Source: Cellulomonas iranensis NBRC 101100 = JCM 18110
GTDB lineage: Bacteria > Actinomycetota > Actinomycetes > Actinomycetales > Cellulomonadaceae
Assembly: GCF_001552375.1 (NCBI RefSeq)
Contig: NZ_BCRB01000031.1
Coordinates: 1-41,251, forward strand
Direction: 5' to 3'
DNA: 41,251 nt
In this document: one piece after another, positions 1 through 8,146 of the stretch
Numbering within the stretch: the stretch's first letter is position 1
Layout of the letters: each line of letters starts with the position of its first letter
Notes under the pieces: model-generated
What the model saw: the letters and a program-made list of their open reading frames with translations, nothing else
Told to the model about the DNA's origin: nothing
Databases searched by the model: none
Program-made: the position numbers and the translations under genes

Positions 1-290
1 GCGCCCGGGGTGACCGCCGCGGGTGCGACCGGCCGGGCGGCCGCCGGTGCGGCAGGGACGGGCCGCGCGACCTGCGCGGCCCGCACGGCCGCGATGCGGT
101 GCTCGCGCGCCACGAGCGCGCGCACGGCTGCCTGGCTGTCCTGCCACACCAGGAGCCCGTCGGGCCCCGAGACGTCGAGGCCGCACGCCGGGCAGCGCCC
201 CGCGCGCAGCGGCGTCGTGCACGCGGGGCACACGGTGGCGTCCTGCAGCGCGGCGAGCGTGCGCGCGTACAACGAGTCGGCGTGGGTCAT
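1..290 (-). CDS. Zinc-ribbon membrane protein, SCO7613-like (N-terminal part, cut by window edge)
   Basis: Reverse-strand reading frame that is open to the window edge, so only about 96 N-terminal residues are visible. From ATG at 290 it starts MTHADSLYARTL and soon shows two CxxC knuckles (CPAC, then CPAC of CPACGLDV) about ten residues apart, a zinc ribbon, followed by a helical segment (WQDSQAAVRALVAREH) and an Ala/Pro-rich linker. This arrangement resembles the N-terminus of the very large actinobacterial membrane proteins annotated 'SCO7613 C-terminal domain-containing'; the membrane part would lie outside the window. An in-frame GTG at 335 is an alternative start; neither has a clear ribosome binding site. 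It is transcribed away from pup. Function is unknown, and the family call rests on the N-terminus alone. Confidence 0.6.
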   Translation of the reverse strand, partial: MTHADSLYARTLAALQDATVCPACTTPLRAGRCPACGLDVSGPDGLLVWQDSQAAVRALVAREHRIAAVRAAQVARPVPAAPAAARPVAPAAVTPG

Positions 291-419
291 GCGCGCATCG
301 TGCCAGGTGGCGCGCGCGACGCTCAGGTTGTCCACAGCCGGGCGCCCCGGGGTGTCCCGACGGTGCCGCGCGGCGTCCACGACGCGGCCGCCCGAGGTAC
401 GGGCGCGGGTGGTTGGGCC

Positions 420-425
420 TAGGGT
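420..425 (+). promoter_or_regulatory. Candidate -10 box for pup operon
   Basis: TAGGGT fits the actinobacterial TANNNT -10 consensus and would start an mRNA about 40 nt before the pup ATG. No recognisable -35 is present. Confidence 0.35.
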
Positions 426-471
426 GGGCCACGCGGGCACGCGGCACGTTCCCGCAGGGACGGAGGTCACC

Positions 472-666
472 ATGGCTGGGCAGGAACACGTCAGGCGCCG
501 TCACGACGACGAGCCGGTCGACGAGCCGGGGACGCCAGCGCCCGCGGCGGCGAGCGCGCAGTCCCGCGACGCGGAGGTCGACGCGCTGCTGGAGGAGATC
601 GACGACGTCCTCGAGCAGAACGCCGAGCAGTTCGTCCGCGGCTTCGTGCAGAAGGGCGGTCAGTGA
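472..666 (+). CDS. pup: Prokaryotic ubiquitin-like protein Pup
   Basis: A 64-residue protein with the typical Pup layout: a disordered polar N-terminus, an acidic helical middle (about residues 31-58, EVDALLEEIDDVLEQNAEQF) that would bind the proteasomal ATPase Mpa/ARC, and the C-terminal tail FVQKGGQ. The final Gln is the form that must be deamidated by Dop to Glu before PafA can ligate Pup to substrate lysines. The start is fixed by GGAGG just upstream. The gene lies 6 bp before prcB and heads the proteasome operon. The in-frame upstream sequence is not Pup-like and is not coding. Dop and Mpa are not in the window. Confidence 0.97.
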   Translation: MAGQEHVRRRHDDEPVDEPGTPAPAAASAQSRDAEVDALLEEIDDVLEQNAEQFVRGFVQKGGQ

Positions 667-672
667 TCGCCG

Positions 673-1521
673 ATGGTGCACTCCTGGTCCGGCCCCGCGC
701 AGCCCTCGTCCGGTCGGCTGCCGCACGCCTTCACCACGCCCGGGTCGTCGTCGTTCGTCGAGTTCCTCGCGGGGCACGCGCCCGAGCTGCTGCCCGGGAA
801 CCGGCCGCTGCCGGCGGGTGAGGTGCACGCGCCGCACGGCACCACGATCGTCGCGCTGACGTTCGACGGCGGCGTCGTGGTGGCGGGGGACCGGCGGGCC
901 ACCATGGGGTCGATGATCGCCAGCCGGCACATCGAGAAGGTGTTCCCGGCGGACGAGTTCTCCGCGGTGGGCATCGCCGGCACGGCGGGCCTCGCGATCG
1001 AGCTGGTGCGGCTCTTCCAGCTCGAGCTCGAGCACTACGAGAAGATCGAGGGCAGCCTGCTGTCGCTCGACGGCAAGGCCAACCGTCTCGCGACGATGAT
1101 CCGCGGCAACCTCGGCCTCGCGATGCAGGGCCTCGCGGTCGTGCCGCTGTTCGGAGGCTACGACCTCGACCGGCGCGTGGGGCGGCTGTTCTCGTACGAC
1201 GTGACGGGCGGCCGCTACGAGGAGCACGACCACCACGCGGTCGGGTCGGGGTCGGTCTTCGCGCGGGGCTCGCTGAAGAAGCGCTGGCGGGCGGGGATGG
1301 ACGCCGCGGACGCGGTGCGCGTCGCGGTCGAGGCGCTGGTCGACGCCGCCGACGACGACTCCGCGACGGGCGGTCCCGACCACGTCCGCCAGATCTGGCC
1401 GGTCGTGGCGACCGTGACGGCCGCCGGTTACCTGCGGGTCGCGGACGACGAGCTCGCGGCCGCCGTCGCGGGCGTCGAGCGTGCCCGCCGCGGCGCGACC
1501 GACGAGGAGGACGTCCGATGA
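673..1521 (+). CDS. prcB: Proteasome beta subunit (catalytic), PrcB
   Basis: The catalytic 20S core subunit, 282 residues. The sequence [10 protein letters not shown] places the processing site between G56 and T57: a 56-residue propeptide would be removed autocatalytically and T57 would become the N-terminal nucleophile. D73 (AGDRRA) and K89 (HIEKVF) match mature Asp17 and Lys33 of the Ntn-hydrolase active site. Length is normal for actinobacterial PrcB. It overlaps prcA by 4 bp (ATGA), so the two subunits are probably made in balance by coupled translation. It degrades pupylated proteins in the cytoplasm with PrcA and the Mpa/ARC ATPase. Confidence 0.97.
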   Translation: MVHSWSGPAQPSSGRLPHAFTTPGSSSFVEFLAGHAPELLPGNRPLPAGEVHAPHGTTIVALTFDGGVVVAGDRRATMGSMIASRHIEKVFPADEFSAVGIAGTAGLAIELVRLFQLELEHYEKIEGSLLSLDGKANRLATMIRGNLGLAMQGLAVVPLFGGYDLDRRVGRLFSYDVTGGRYEEHDHHAVGSGSVFARGSLKKRWRAGMDAADAVRVAVEALVDAADDDSATGGPDHVRQIWPVVATVTAAGYLRVADDELAAAVAGVERARRGATDEEDVR

Positions 1522-2252
1522 GCATGCCGTTCTACGTCTCGCCCGAGCAGCTCATGAAGGACCGCGCGGACTACGCCCGCAAGGGCATCGCCCGCGGGCG
1601 CTCGGTCGTCGTGCTGCAGTACGACGACGGCATCGCGTTCGCGACCGAGAACCCGTCGCGCGCGCTGCACAAGATCTCCGAGATCTACGACCGCATCGCG
1701 TTCGCCGCGGTCGGCAAGTACAACGAGTTCGAGAACCTGCGCGTCGCGGGCGTCCGGTACGCCGACCTGCGCGGGTACTCCTACGACCGTGTCGACGTCA
1801 CGGCGCGCGGCCTGGCCAACGCGTACGCGCAGACGCTCGGCACGGTGTTCACGACCGAGTCGAAGCCGCTCGAGGTCGAGCTCGTGGTCGTCGAGGTCGG
1901 GCGCGAGCCTGCGGGCGACCAGATCTACCGGCTGTCGTACGACGGCTCGGTGACCGACGAGCACGGCTGGGTCGTCATGGGCGGGCAGGCCGAGCGCCTC
2001 GCGGGCGTGCTCGAGGGCGCGTGGCGCCCGGGCATGACGCTGTCGGAGGTGCTGGGGGTCGCGGTGCGTGCGCTCGGGTCGTCGGGCGACGACGGCGAGC
2101 CGCGCGCGCTGGGGGCGGCGCAGCTCGAGGTCGCCGTGCTCGACCGCACGCGCCCGCGCCGTGCCTTCCGCCGGCTCACGGGTGCGCTGCTGGAGGACGT
2201 GCTCGACGGTGCGGGGACGCCGGGCGCTGGACAGGGTCCGTCGTCCGCCTGA
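1518..2252 (+). CDS. prcA: Proteasome alpha subunit, PrcA
   Basis: The non-catalytic ring subunit of the 20S core, 244 residues, beginning [27 protein letters not shown]. The N-terminal YVSPEQ segment and the following helix are the gate-forming region of actinobacterial alpha subunits, and the [13 protein letters not shown] sheet region is typical. There is no N-terminal Thr, as expected. The start codon sits in the prcB stop (ATGA overlap). The acidic and Gly-rich C-terminal tail does not end in a recognisable docking motif. pafA follows after 40 bp with its own ribosome binding site. Confidence 0.96.
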   Translation: MSMPFYVSPEQLMKDRADYARKGIARGRSVVVLQYDDGIAFATENPSRALHKISEIYDRIAFAAVGKYNEFENLRVAGVRYADLRGYSYDRVDVTARGLANAYAQTLGTVFTTESKPLEVELVVVEVGREPAGDQIYRLSYDGSVTDEHGWVVMGGQAERLAGVLEGAWRPGMTLSEVLGVAVRALGSSGDDGEPRALGAAQLEVAVLDRTRPRRAFRRLTGALLEDVLDGAGTPGAGQGPSSA

Positions 2253-2292
2253 GGCGGGCGGGGCACGCGGACGAGCCGACGGGGAGGCACGC

Positions 2293-3654
2293 ATGGACAG
2301 GCGCATCTTCGGTCTGGAGACCGAGTACGGGGTGACGTGCGCGGCGCAGGACGGTCGCGGGCTGTCGGCCGACGAGGTCGCGCGGTACCTGTTCCGCAAG
2401 GTCGTGGCGTGGGGAAGGTCCTCGAACGTCTTCCTGCGCAACGGCTCGCGGCTCTACCTCGACGTCGGCTCGCACCCCGAGTACGCGACGGCCGAGTGCG
2501 ACGACTGGCGCCAGCTCGTCACGCACGACCGGGCGGGCGAGCGGATCCTCGAGGGGCTCGTCGAGGACGCGCAGCAGCGTCTCGAGCACGAGGGGCTGCC
2601 GGGGCGCATCCACCTGTTCAAGAACAACACCGACTCGGCGGGCAACTCCTACGGCTGCCACGAGAACTACCTGGTGCGGCGGCAGGGCGACTTCGCGCGG
2701 CTCTCCGACGTCCTCGTGCCGTTCCTCATCACGCGCCAGGTGCTCACCGGCGCGGGCAAGGTGCTGACCACGCCGCGCGGTGCGGTCTACTGCCTGTCGC
2801 AGCGCGCCGACCACATCTGGGAGGCCGTCTCGAGCGCCACCACGCGCTCGCGGCCCATCATCAACACGCGCGACGAGCCGCACGCGGACGCCGAGCACTA
2901 CCGCCGCCTGCACGTGATCGTCGGGGACTCCTCGATGTCCGAGACGACCACGATGCTCAAGGTCGGGTCGACGGACCTGCTGCTGCGACTCATCGAGGCC
3001 GGGGTGCCGATGCGCGACCTGACCCTCGAGAACCCGATCCGGGCGATCCGCGAGATCAGCCACGACATGACCGGCACCCACCCGGTGACGCTCGCGACCG
3101 GCCGCACGGTCACCGCGATCGACCTGCAGGAGGAGTACCTCGCGCGCGTCTCGGACTTCGTGGCGTCGGAGGTGGGCCCGACCCCCGACACCAAGCAGGT
3201 CCTCGACCTGTGGGAGCGCGGGCTGCGGGCCCTGCGCACGGGCGACCTGTCGTTGGTCGAGCGCGAGCTCGACTGGGTCATCAAGTACCGCATGATCGAG
3301 CGCTACCGGGCCAAGCACGACCTCGAGCTGTCGGACGTGCGGGTGCAGCGGCTCGACCTCGCCTACCACGACATCTCGCGCACCGAGGGGCTGTACAACT
3401 TGCTGGCGGCGCGCGGTCTCGTCGAGCGCGTCACGACCGACCTCGACGTGTTCGAGGCCACGGCCGTGCCGCCGCAGACGACCCGCGCCAAGCTCCGCGG
3501 CGACTTCGTGCGCGCGGCGCAGGACGCGCGACGCGACTACACGGTGGACTGGGTGCACCTCAAGCTCAACGACCAGGCGCAGCGCACGGTCCTGTGCAAG
3601 GACCCGTTCCGCAACGTCGACGAGCGCGTCGAGCGGCTCATCGAGTCCATGTGA
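2293..3654 (+). CDS. pafA: Pup-protein ligase PafA
   Basis: A 453-residue ligase of the glutamine synthetase-like carboxylate-amine superfamily that joins the C-terminal Glu of Pup to a substrate lysine using ATP. The start is [15 protein letters not shown], preceded by GGGGAGG; a longer in-frame upstream extension lies inside prcA in another frame and is not real. E9 in GLETEYG is the metal-ligand position, and D57 in [15 protein letters not shown] corresponds to the essential Asp of PafA/Dop enzymes. The segment [22 protein letters not shown] is the nucleotide-binding sheet. The ligase rather than Dop identity is inferred from its length, its place directly after prcA and the lack of a Dop-type loop near the N-terminus. 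Confidence 0.95.
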   Translation: MDRRIFGLETEYGVTCAAQDGRGLSADEVARYLFRKVVAWGRSSNVFLRNGSRLYLDVGSHPEYATAECDDWRQLVTHDRAGERILEGLVEDAQQRLEHEGLPGRIHLFKNNTDSAGNSYGCHENYLVRRQGDFARLSDVLVPFLITRQVLTGAGKVLTTPRGAVYCLSQRADHIWEAVSSATTRSRPIINTRDEPHADAEHYRRLHVIVGDSSMSETTTMLKVGSTDLLLRLIEAGVPMRDLTLENPIRAIREISHDMTGTHPVTLATGRTVTAIDLQEEYLARVSDFVASEVGPTPDTKQVLDLWERGLRALRTGDLSLVERELDWVIKYRMIERYRAKHDLELSDVRVQRLDLAYHDISRTEGLYNLLAARGLVERVTTDLDVFEATAVPPQTTRAKLRGDFVRAAQDARRDYTVDWVHLKLNDQAQRTVLCKDPFRNVDERVERLIESM

Positions 3655-3676
3655 CGGTGGTGCCCGCCACCGTCAC
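3651..3676 (+). terminator. Hairpin at the pafA stop codon
   Basis: Perfect 10-bp stem GTGACGGTGG / CCACCGTCAC with loop TGCCCG. It begins one base before the pafA TGA and so ends the proteasome operon very tightly. No U-run follows, as is common in high-GC actinobacteria. Confidence 0.6.
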
Positions 3677-3716
3677 GGACCGCGGACGAGCAGGCACGAC
3701 GCCCAGCGTGCTCCCG

Positions 3717-3722
3717 TACAGT
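3717..3722 (+). promoter_or_regulatory. Candidate -10 box for FKBP lipoprotein-hisF
   Basis: TACAGT, a TANNNT match in the gap after the pafA terminator, about 75 bp before the GTG start. No clear -35. Confidence 0.3.
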
Positions 3723-3797
3723 GAGGCCCCGTCCGGCGAGCGCCGGACGAGCCGCGACCAGGTGACGCGGCGTCGGACGAGCTCGGGAGGCGCGGAC

Positions 3798-4673
3798 GTG
3801 CGGGTGCTGGCGGGTGCACGCCGGGCGGTGGTCCTGGTGGTCCTCGGGCTGCTGCTCGCGGCGTGCGGGACGGTCGTCACGGACGCCCCGAAGGTCACGG
3901 TCACCGGGAGCGCGGGCCAGGCCCCGACCGTCACGTACCTCACGCCGCTGTCGGTCGACGCGACGCACCGCGAGGTCGTGTGGCCCGGGACCGGTGCCGA
4001 GCTCGTGGAGGGCGCGCCCGTCCTCATCGACTTCTGGCTCGAGAACGCGACCGACGCGAGCCTGGTGAAGGAGAGCTACTCGACGAGCCCCACGCCGCGC
4101 ATGCTCACGGTCGAGGACCTGGGCACCGACCTGTACGAGACGCTCAAGGGCCAGCAGGTCGGCGCGCGGCTGCTGCAGATCGCGCCGGGCGGGTCGGGCG
4201 CCGACTACCCGACCGTCACGGTCCTCGACGTCCTGCCCACGCGGGCCGAGGGCGAGCCGGTGACGCCCGACGCGTCGCTGCCCGTGGTCGAGGAGGCCGA
4301 CGGCGTGCCGACGCTCACGGCGACGGGCACGCCGCCGCCCGACGACCTCGTGGTGCAGCCGCTGGTCCGGGGCACGGGTCCGCAGGTCGACGCCGGCGAC
4401 GTCATCACGGTCCAGTACGGCGGGTTCGCGTGGGACGACGGCGCCCTGTTCGACTCGACGTGGCAGCGCGGCCTGCCGGTGTCGTTCCTGCTCTCGGACG
4501 TGCCGCCGTGGGCCGAGGGACTCGTCGACCAGCCGACCGGGAGCCGCGTGATGCTCGTCGTGCCACCGTCCTACCCGCTGGGCGTCACCGACGCCGAGGA
4601 GCTCGCGGGCAAGACCGTCGTGTTCGTCATCGACATCCTCGCCACCGGCGCCCCCGCGCAGGCCACGCCGTGA
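3798..4673 (+). CDS. FKBP-type peptidyl-prolyl isomerase, lipoprotein
   Basis: A 291-residue protein with GTG start 7 bp after GGGAGG. The N-terminus has two Arg, a hydrophobic run and the lipobox LAAC, so C23 would be lipidated (Lgt is encoded in this window) and the protein anchored on the outer face of the membrane. About residues 25-190 form a poorly conserved region that looks like a degenerate first FKBP-like domain ([17 protein letters not shown]). The C-terminal 100 residues are a clear FKBP domain: [23 protein letters not shown], then [27 protein letters not shown]. It probably assists folding of exported proteins. The pairing with pafA recurs in actinobacteria. It overlaps hisF by 4 bp (GTGA). 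Confidence 0.9.
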   Translation: MRVLAGARRAVVLVVLGLLLAACGTVVTDAPKVTVTGSAGQAPTVTYLTPLSVDATHREVVWPGTGAELVEGAPVLIDFWLENATDASLVKESYSTSPTPRMLTVEDLGTDLYETLKGQQVGARLLQIAPGGSGADYPTVTVLDVLPTRAEGEPVTPDASLPVVEEADGVPTLTATGTPPPDDLVVQPLVRGTGPQVDAGDVITVQYGGFAWDDGALFDSTWQRGLPVSFLLSDVPPWAEGLVDQPTGSRVMLVVPPSYPLGVTDAEELAGKTVVFVIDILATGAPAQATP

Positions 4674-5440
4674 GCCTCGCGCTGCGGGTCATCCCGTGCC
4701 TCGACGTCGACGCGGGCCGGGTCGTCAAGGGCGTGAACTTCGCGAACCTGCGCGACGCGGGCGACCCGGTCGAGCTCGCGCGCCGCTACGACGCCGAGGG
4801 CGCCGACGAGGTGACGTTCCTCGACGTGTCGGCGTCGTCGTCCGACCGGGCCACGACCTACGACGTCGTGCGCCGCACGGCCGAGGAGGTGTTCGTGCCG
4901 CTGACCGTCGGGGGCGGCGTCCGCTCGCCCGAGGACGTCGACCGGCTCCTGCGGTCCGGCGCCGACAAGGTCGGGGTGAACACGGCCGCGATCGCCCGGC
5001 CCGAGCTCATCACCGAGATCGCCGACCGCTTCGGGTCGCAGGTGCTCGTCCTGTCCGTCGACGCGCGCCGCACGACGGGCGACGTGCGCACGGCGTCCGG
5101 CTACGAGGTGACGACGCACGGCGGCCGCCGCGGCACGGGGATCGACGCCGTCGAGTGGGCGCACCGCGCCGCCGAGCTCGGGGTGGGGGAGATCCTGCTC
5201 AACTCGATGGACGCCGACGGCACGACCGCGGGCTTCGACCTGCAGATGATCGCCGACGTGCGGGCGCGCGTGCGGGTGCCCCTCATCGCGTCGGGCGGCG
5301 CGGGCACCGTGGAGCACTTCGTCGAGGCCGCGCGGGCGGGCGCCGACGCCGTCCTGGCCGCGAGCGTCTTCCACTTCGGGACGCTCACGGTCGGGCAGGT
5401 CAAGGACGCGTTGCGCGCCGCGGACGTCGTGGTGCGCTGA
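4670..5440 (+). CDS. hisF: Imidazole glycerol phosphate synthase, cyclase subunit HisF
   Basis: A 256-residue (beta/alpha)8 barrel that, with HisH, converts PRFAR and ammonia into imidazole glycerol phosphate and AICAR in histidine synthesis. Catalytic D12 ([14 protein letters not shown]) and D131 (LSVDARR) match E. coli Asp11 and Asp130. The phosphate-binding loops VGGGVRS and [10 protein letters not shown] are present. The GTG start overlaps the stop of the lipoprotein gene, so its translation depends on that unrelated gene. The rest of the his operon is not here; hisI is 4.6 kb downstream. Confidence 0.96.
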   Translation: MSLALRVIPCLDVDAGRVVKGVNFANLRDAGDPVELARRYDAEGADEVTFLDVSASSSDRATTYDVVRRTAEEVFVPLTVGGGVRSPEDVDRLLRSGADKVGVNTAAIARPELITEIADRFGSQVLVLSVDARRTTGDVRTASGYEVTTHGGRRGTGIDAVEWAHRAAELGVGEILLNSMDADGTTAGFDLQMIADVRARVRVPLIASGGAGTVEHFVEAARAGADAVLAASVFHFGTLTVGQVKDALRAADVVVR

Positions 5441-5448
5441 CCGCCGCC

Positions 5449-5482
5449 GCGCGGCGCCCGGGCGAGGCGCCCGGCGCCGCGC
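5449..5482. terminator. Bidirectional terminator between hisF and the convergent gene
   Basis: Nearly perfect 15-bp inverted repeat: GCGCGGCGCCCGGGCG and CGCCCGGCGCCGCGC with one bulged C and loop AGG. It fills the 42-bp gap between two convergent stop codons, so it can serve both. Confidence 0.75.
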
Positions 5483-6115
5483 TCACGGTCCGGTGAGGAG
5501 CTCGCGGACGGCCGCGACGTCGTCGTCGGCGCCGACGAGACGCACGTCCGCGGCCTGCAGGCGGCCCGACACCGCGAGGACCAGCTCGCCGACGTCGCCG
5601 CGCAGCACCACCGACCCATGGCCGGACCGCGGCGAGCGGACGGCGGCGCGCCTGCCGTCGTCGCGGACCAGCACGGTCCCGACCGGCAGCCGCCGCAGCC
5701 GCAGCGGGGCCATGCGCACGAGCTGCGCCCAGAGCACCTCGACCAGCTCGTCGGGCAGGTCGCGCGGGGGCACGGGCCCGTCGCCGCGGCGCAGGTCCTC
5801 GTGGTGGATGAAGTACTCGCTGACGTTGACGGCGTCGCCTGCCCACGCGAGCGGGCTCCAGCGCGCCGGCGGGCGCGCCACGCGGTCGACGAGCGCCGCG
5901 TAGCCGTCGGCGTCGGCGGCGGTGCCGGCCAGCCGCTCGGTCGCCGCGGCGAGACCGCCGCGCACGGCTCCCGCGGCGGCGACGGGGTGCTCGCGCAGCA
6001 CGAGGTGCGCGGCGAGGTGGCGTGCCTGCCAGCCGCGGCACAGCGTCGGGTCGTGCGGGTCGGCGGCGCGCAGCGCGTCGGACAGCCACGCGCGCTCGGT
6101 CTCGTGCCAGGTCAT
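5483..6115 (-). CDS. DinB/MDMPI-like metal-binding protein (TIGR03085 type)
   Basis: A 210-residue protein starting MTWHETERAWLSDALRAA, followed by GWQARHLAAHLVLREHP and YFIHHEDLRR. These match the actinobacterial TIGR03085 family, which has the mycothiol-dependent maleylpyruvate isomerase N-terminal (DinB-like) four-helix bundle. H37 and H104/H105 are likely metal ligands. The C-terminal third (VGTVLVRDDGRRAAV, then a beta-rich section) resembles the SCP2-like second domain of the family. Such proteins may be mycothiol-dependent transferases, but the reaction is unknown here. ATG at 6115 is preferred to one six codons upstream because the family begins at this point. It converges with hisF. 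Confidence 0.8.
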   Translation of the reverse strand: MTWHETERAWLSDALRAADPHDPTLCRGWQARHLAAHLVLREHPVAAAGAVRGGLAAATERLAGTAADADGYAALVDRVARPPARWSPLAWAGDAVNVSEYFIHHEDLRRGDGPVPPRDLPDELVEVLWAQLVRMAPLRLRRLPVGTVLVRDDGRRAAVRSPRSGHGSVVLRGDVGELVLAVSGRLQAADVRLVGADDDVAAVRELLTGP

Positions 6116-6232
6116 GCCACGGGATCGTGCCACGTCGGGGACCCGCGCGCGTGGCGCGAGACCGGCCGTCGACGTGTCGGACCCCCGTGAGAGGATCGCG
6201 GTATCCCCTTTCCGTCAGGAGTGTGATCCCCC

Positions 6233-8146
6233 GTGCCCGCGCGCCCCCGGCCCGCCGACGCCCCTGCCGGCTCGATGCTCCGCGGCTCCGTCGCCCGGCG
6301 CTCGGTCGGGCTGCTGTGGCGCGGGCTGCGCTCGCACCCGCGCACGTACGCCGCGGCGATCGCGACCTCGGGCGCCTTCGGTGCGCTCACCGTGGCCGTG
6401 AGCCGCGTGCTCGGGCGGGCGACGGACGACGTCGTGGTGCCCGCACTGGCGGGGTCGCAGGAGGCGCAGGGGCGGATCTGGCAGGCCGGGCTCGCGCTCG
6501 CCCTCGTGGCGCTGTCCCTCGCGGCGGCCGTCGCGGGGCGGCGCATCCTCGCCGGGATGGGGGTGGCGGACCTCCAGGCGGACCATCGCCGGGCCGTGAC
6601 CCGGCAGTACCTGCGCCTGCCGATGTCGTGGCACCGGCGTCACCCCACGGGTCAGCTGCTGTCGAACGCCGGGTCCGACGTCGAGGCGGCGACGGGCGTG
6701 TTCAACCCGTTGCCGTTCGCGCTCGGCGTCGTCGTCATGATCGCGGTCGCGACCGTCGCGCTGCTGCGCACGGACGTGTGGCTCGCGGTCGCGGCGCTCG
6801 TCGTGCTGCCGCTCGCCGTCGTCGCCAACCTGGTCTTCCAGCGCCGCATGACGCCGGCCATCACGCACGCCCAGCAGCTGCGCGCCGAGGTCGCCGACGT
6901 CGCGCACGAGAGCTTCGAGGCCGCGACGCTCGTGAAGTCGCTCGGCACCGAGGACCGTGAGGACGCGCGGTTCACCGCGCGCGCCCGGGCGCTGCGCGAC
7001 GCGAACGTGCGCGTCGGCGTCGTGCGCGCGGTGTTCGACCCGGTGATCGACCTGCTGCCGAACCTGGGCACGCTCCTGGTGCTGCTCGTGGGCACGCACC
7101 GCGTCGCGGCCGGCGCGATCGGCACGGGCGACGTGGTCGCGGCCGCGTACCTGCTCACGCTGCTGGCGGTCCCGGTGCGCGCGTTCGGCTGGGTCCTGGG
7201 CGAGCTGCCCCGCGGGCTCGTCGGCCACGACCGCATCTCGCGCGTGCTCGACGCGGGCGGGATCCCCGTGGACGGGTCGACGCCCCTCGTGCCGCACGCG
7301 GGCGGCGCCGACGTGCGGCTGCGCGGCGTGCACCTGCGCGTGCCCACCGCCGACGGCGAGGTCGAGCTCCTGCACGGCGTCGACCTGCACGTCGCCGCGG
7401 GCCGCACGCTCGCGGTCGTCGGCGCGACGGGTTCGGGCAAGTCGACCGTCGTGGGGCTCGTGCCGCGGCTGTCCGACCCGTCGGCGGGCGTCGTGGAGGT
7501 CGACGGCACCGACGTGCGCGACGTCCGCCCCGCCGACCTCGCGGCGCAGGTCGCGTTCGTGAGCCAGTCGACCTTCGTCTTCGAGGACACCGTGCGCGGC
7601 AACGTCACGCTCGCCGACCCCGACGACCCGCTGGCGCCGAGCGACGACGACGTGTGGGCGGCGCTGCGCGCGGCGCGCGTCGACGACGTCGTGCGTGCGC
7701 TGCCCGGCGGGCTGGACTCGCCCCTCGGGGAGCGTGGCGCGAACCTGTCCGGCGGGCAGCGGCAGCGGCTCGCGCTGGCACGCGCGCTCGTGCGTCGCCC
7801 GCGCGTCCTCGTGCTCGACGACGCGACGTCCGCCGTCGACCCGCGCGTCGAGCGCGACATCCTCACGGGGCTCCAGGCGGCGGACGGCGCCGCGGGACCC
7901 ACGGTCCTGCTCGTGGCCTACCGCATGTCGTCGGTGCTGCTCGCGGACGAGGTCGTGCACCTCGACGCCGGGCGCGTCGTCGACCGCGGGACGCACGCCG
8001 AGCTGCTCGCCCGCGACCCGGGGTACCGCGAGCTCGCGACCGCGTACGAGCGGGAGTCGGAGCGTCGCGAGCGCGAGCGCGCCGATGAGGGCGCGCCCGA
8101 GGTGTGGGACGAGGACGACGTGACGGTCGAGGGAGGACGCAGGTGA
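6233..8146 (+). CDS. ABC exporter half-transporter, degenerate-site subunit
   Basis: A 637-residue type IV ABC exporter half: six membrane spans (about residues 35-320) then an ATPase domain. Walker A is GATGSGKST (K403) and the signature is canonical LSGGQ (505-509). The Walker B end is VLVLDDATSAVD, with D530 where the catalytic Glu should be, and the H-loop reads LVAYRMSS, with Y563 instead of His. So the ATP site built on this Walker A/B cannot hydrolyse normally, while its good LSGGQ serves the partner's site. The C-terminus is long and charged. Start is GTG; AGGAG lies about 11 bp upstream. The 4-bp overlap with the next gene supports heterodimer formation. The substrate cannot be read from sequence. 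Confidence 0.92.
   Translation: MPARPRPADAPAGSMLRGSVARRSVGLLWRGLRSHPRTYAAAIATSGAFGALTVAVSRVLGRATDDVVVPALAGSQEAQGRIWQAGLALALVALSLAAAVAGRRILAGMGVADLQADHRRAVTRQYLRLPMSWHRRHPTGQLLSNAGSDVEAATGVFNPLPFALGVVVMIAVATVALLRTDVWLAVAALVVLPLAVVANLVFQRRMTPAITHAQQLRAEVADVAHESFEAATLVKSLGTEDREDARFTARARALRDANVRVGVVRAVFDPVIDLLPNLGTLLVLLVGTHRVAAGAIGTGDVVAAAYLLTLLAVPVRAFGWVLGELPRGLVGHDRISRVLDAGGIPVDGSTPLVPHAGGADVRLRGVHLRVPTADGEVELLHGVDLHVAAGRTLAVVGATGSGKSTVVGLVPRLSDPSAGVVEVDGTDVRDVRPADLAAQVAFVSQSTFVFEDTVRGNVTLADPDDPLAPSDDDVWAALRAARVDDVVRALPGGLDSPLGERGANLSGGQRQRLALARALVRRPRVLVLDDATSAVDPRVERDILTGLQAADGAAGPTVLLVAYRMSSVLLADEVVHLDAGRVVDRGTHAELLARDPGYRELATAYERESERRERERADEGAPEVWDEDDVTVEGGRR

Noticed and set aside
10-666. 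Longer version of Pup starting at position 10
   Set aside because: The upstream part is Ala/Arg/Thr-rich, antisense to the zinc-ribbon gene, and Pup is 64 residues from the ATG that has the ribosome binding site.
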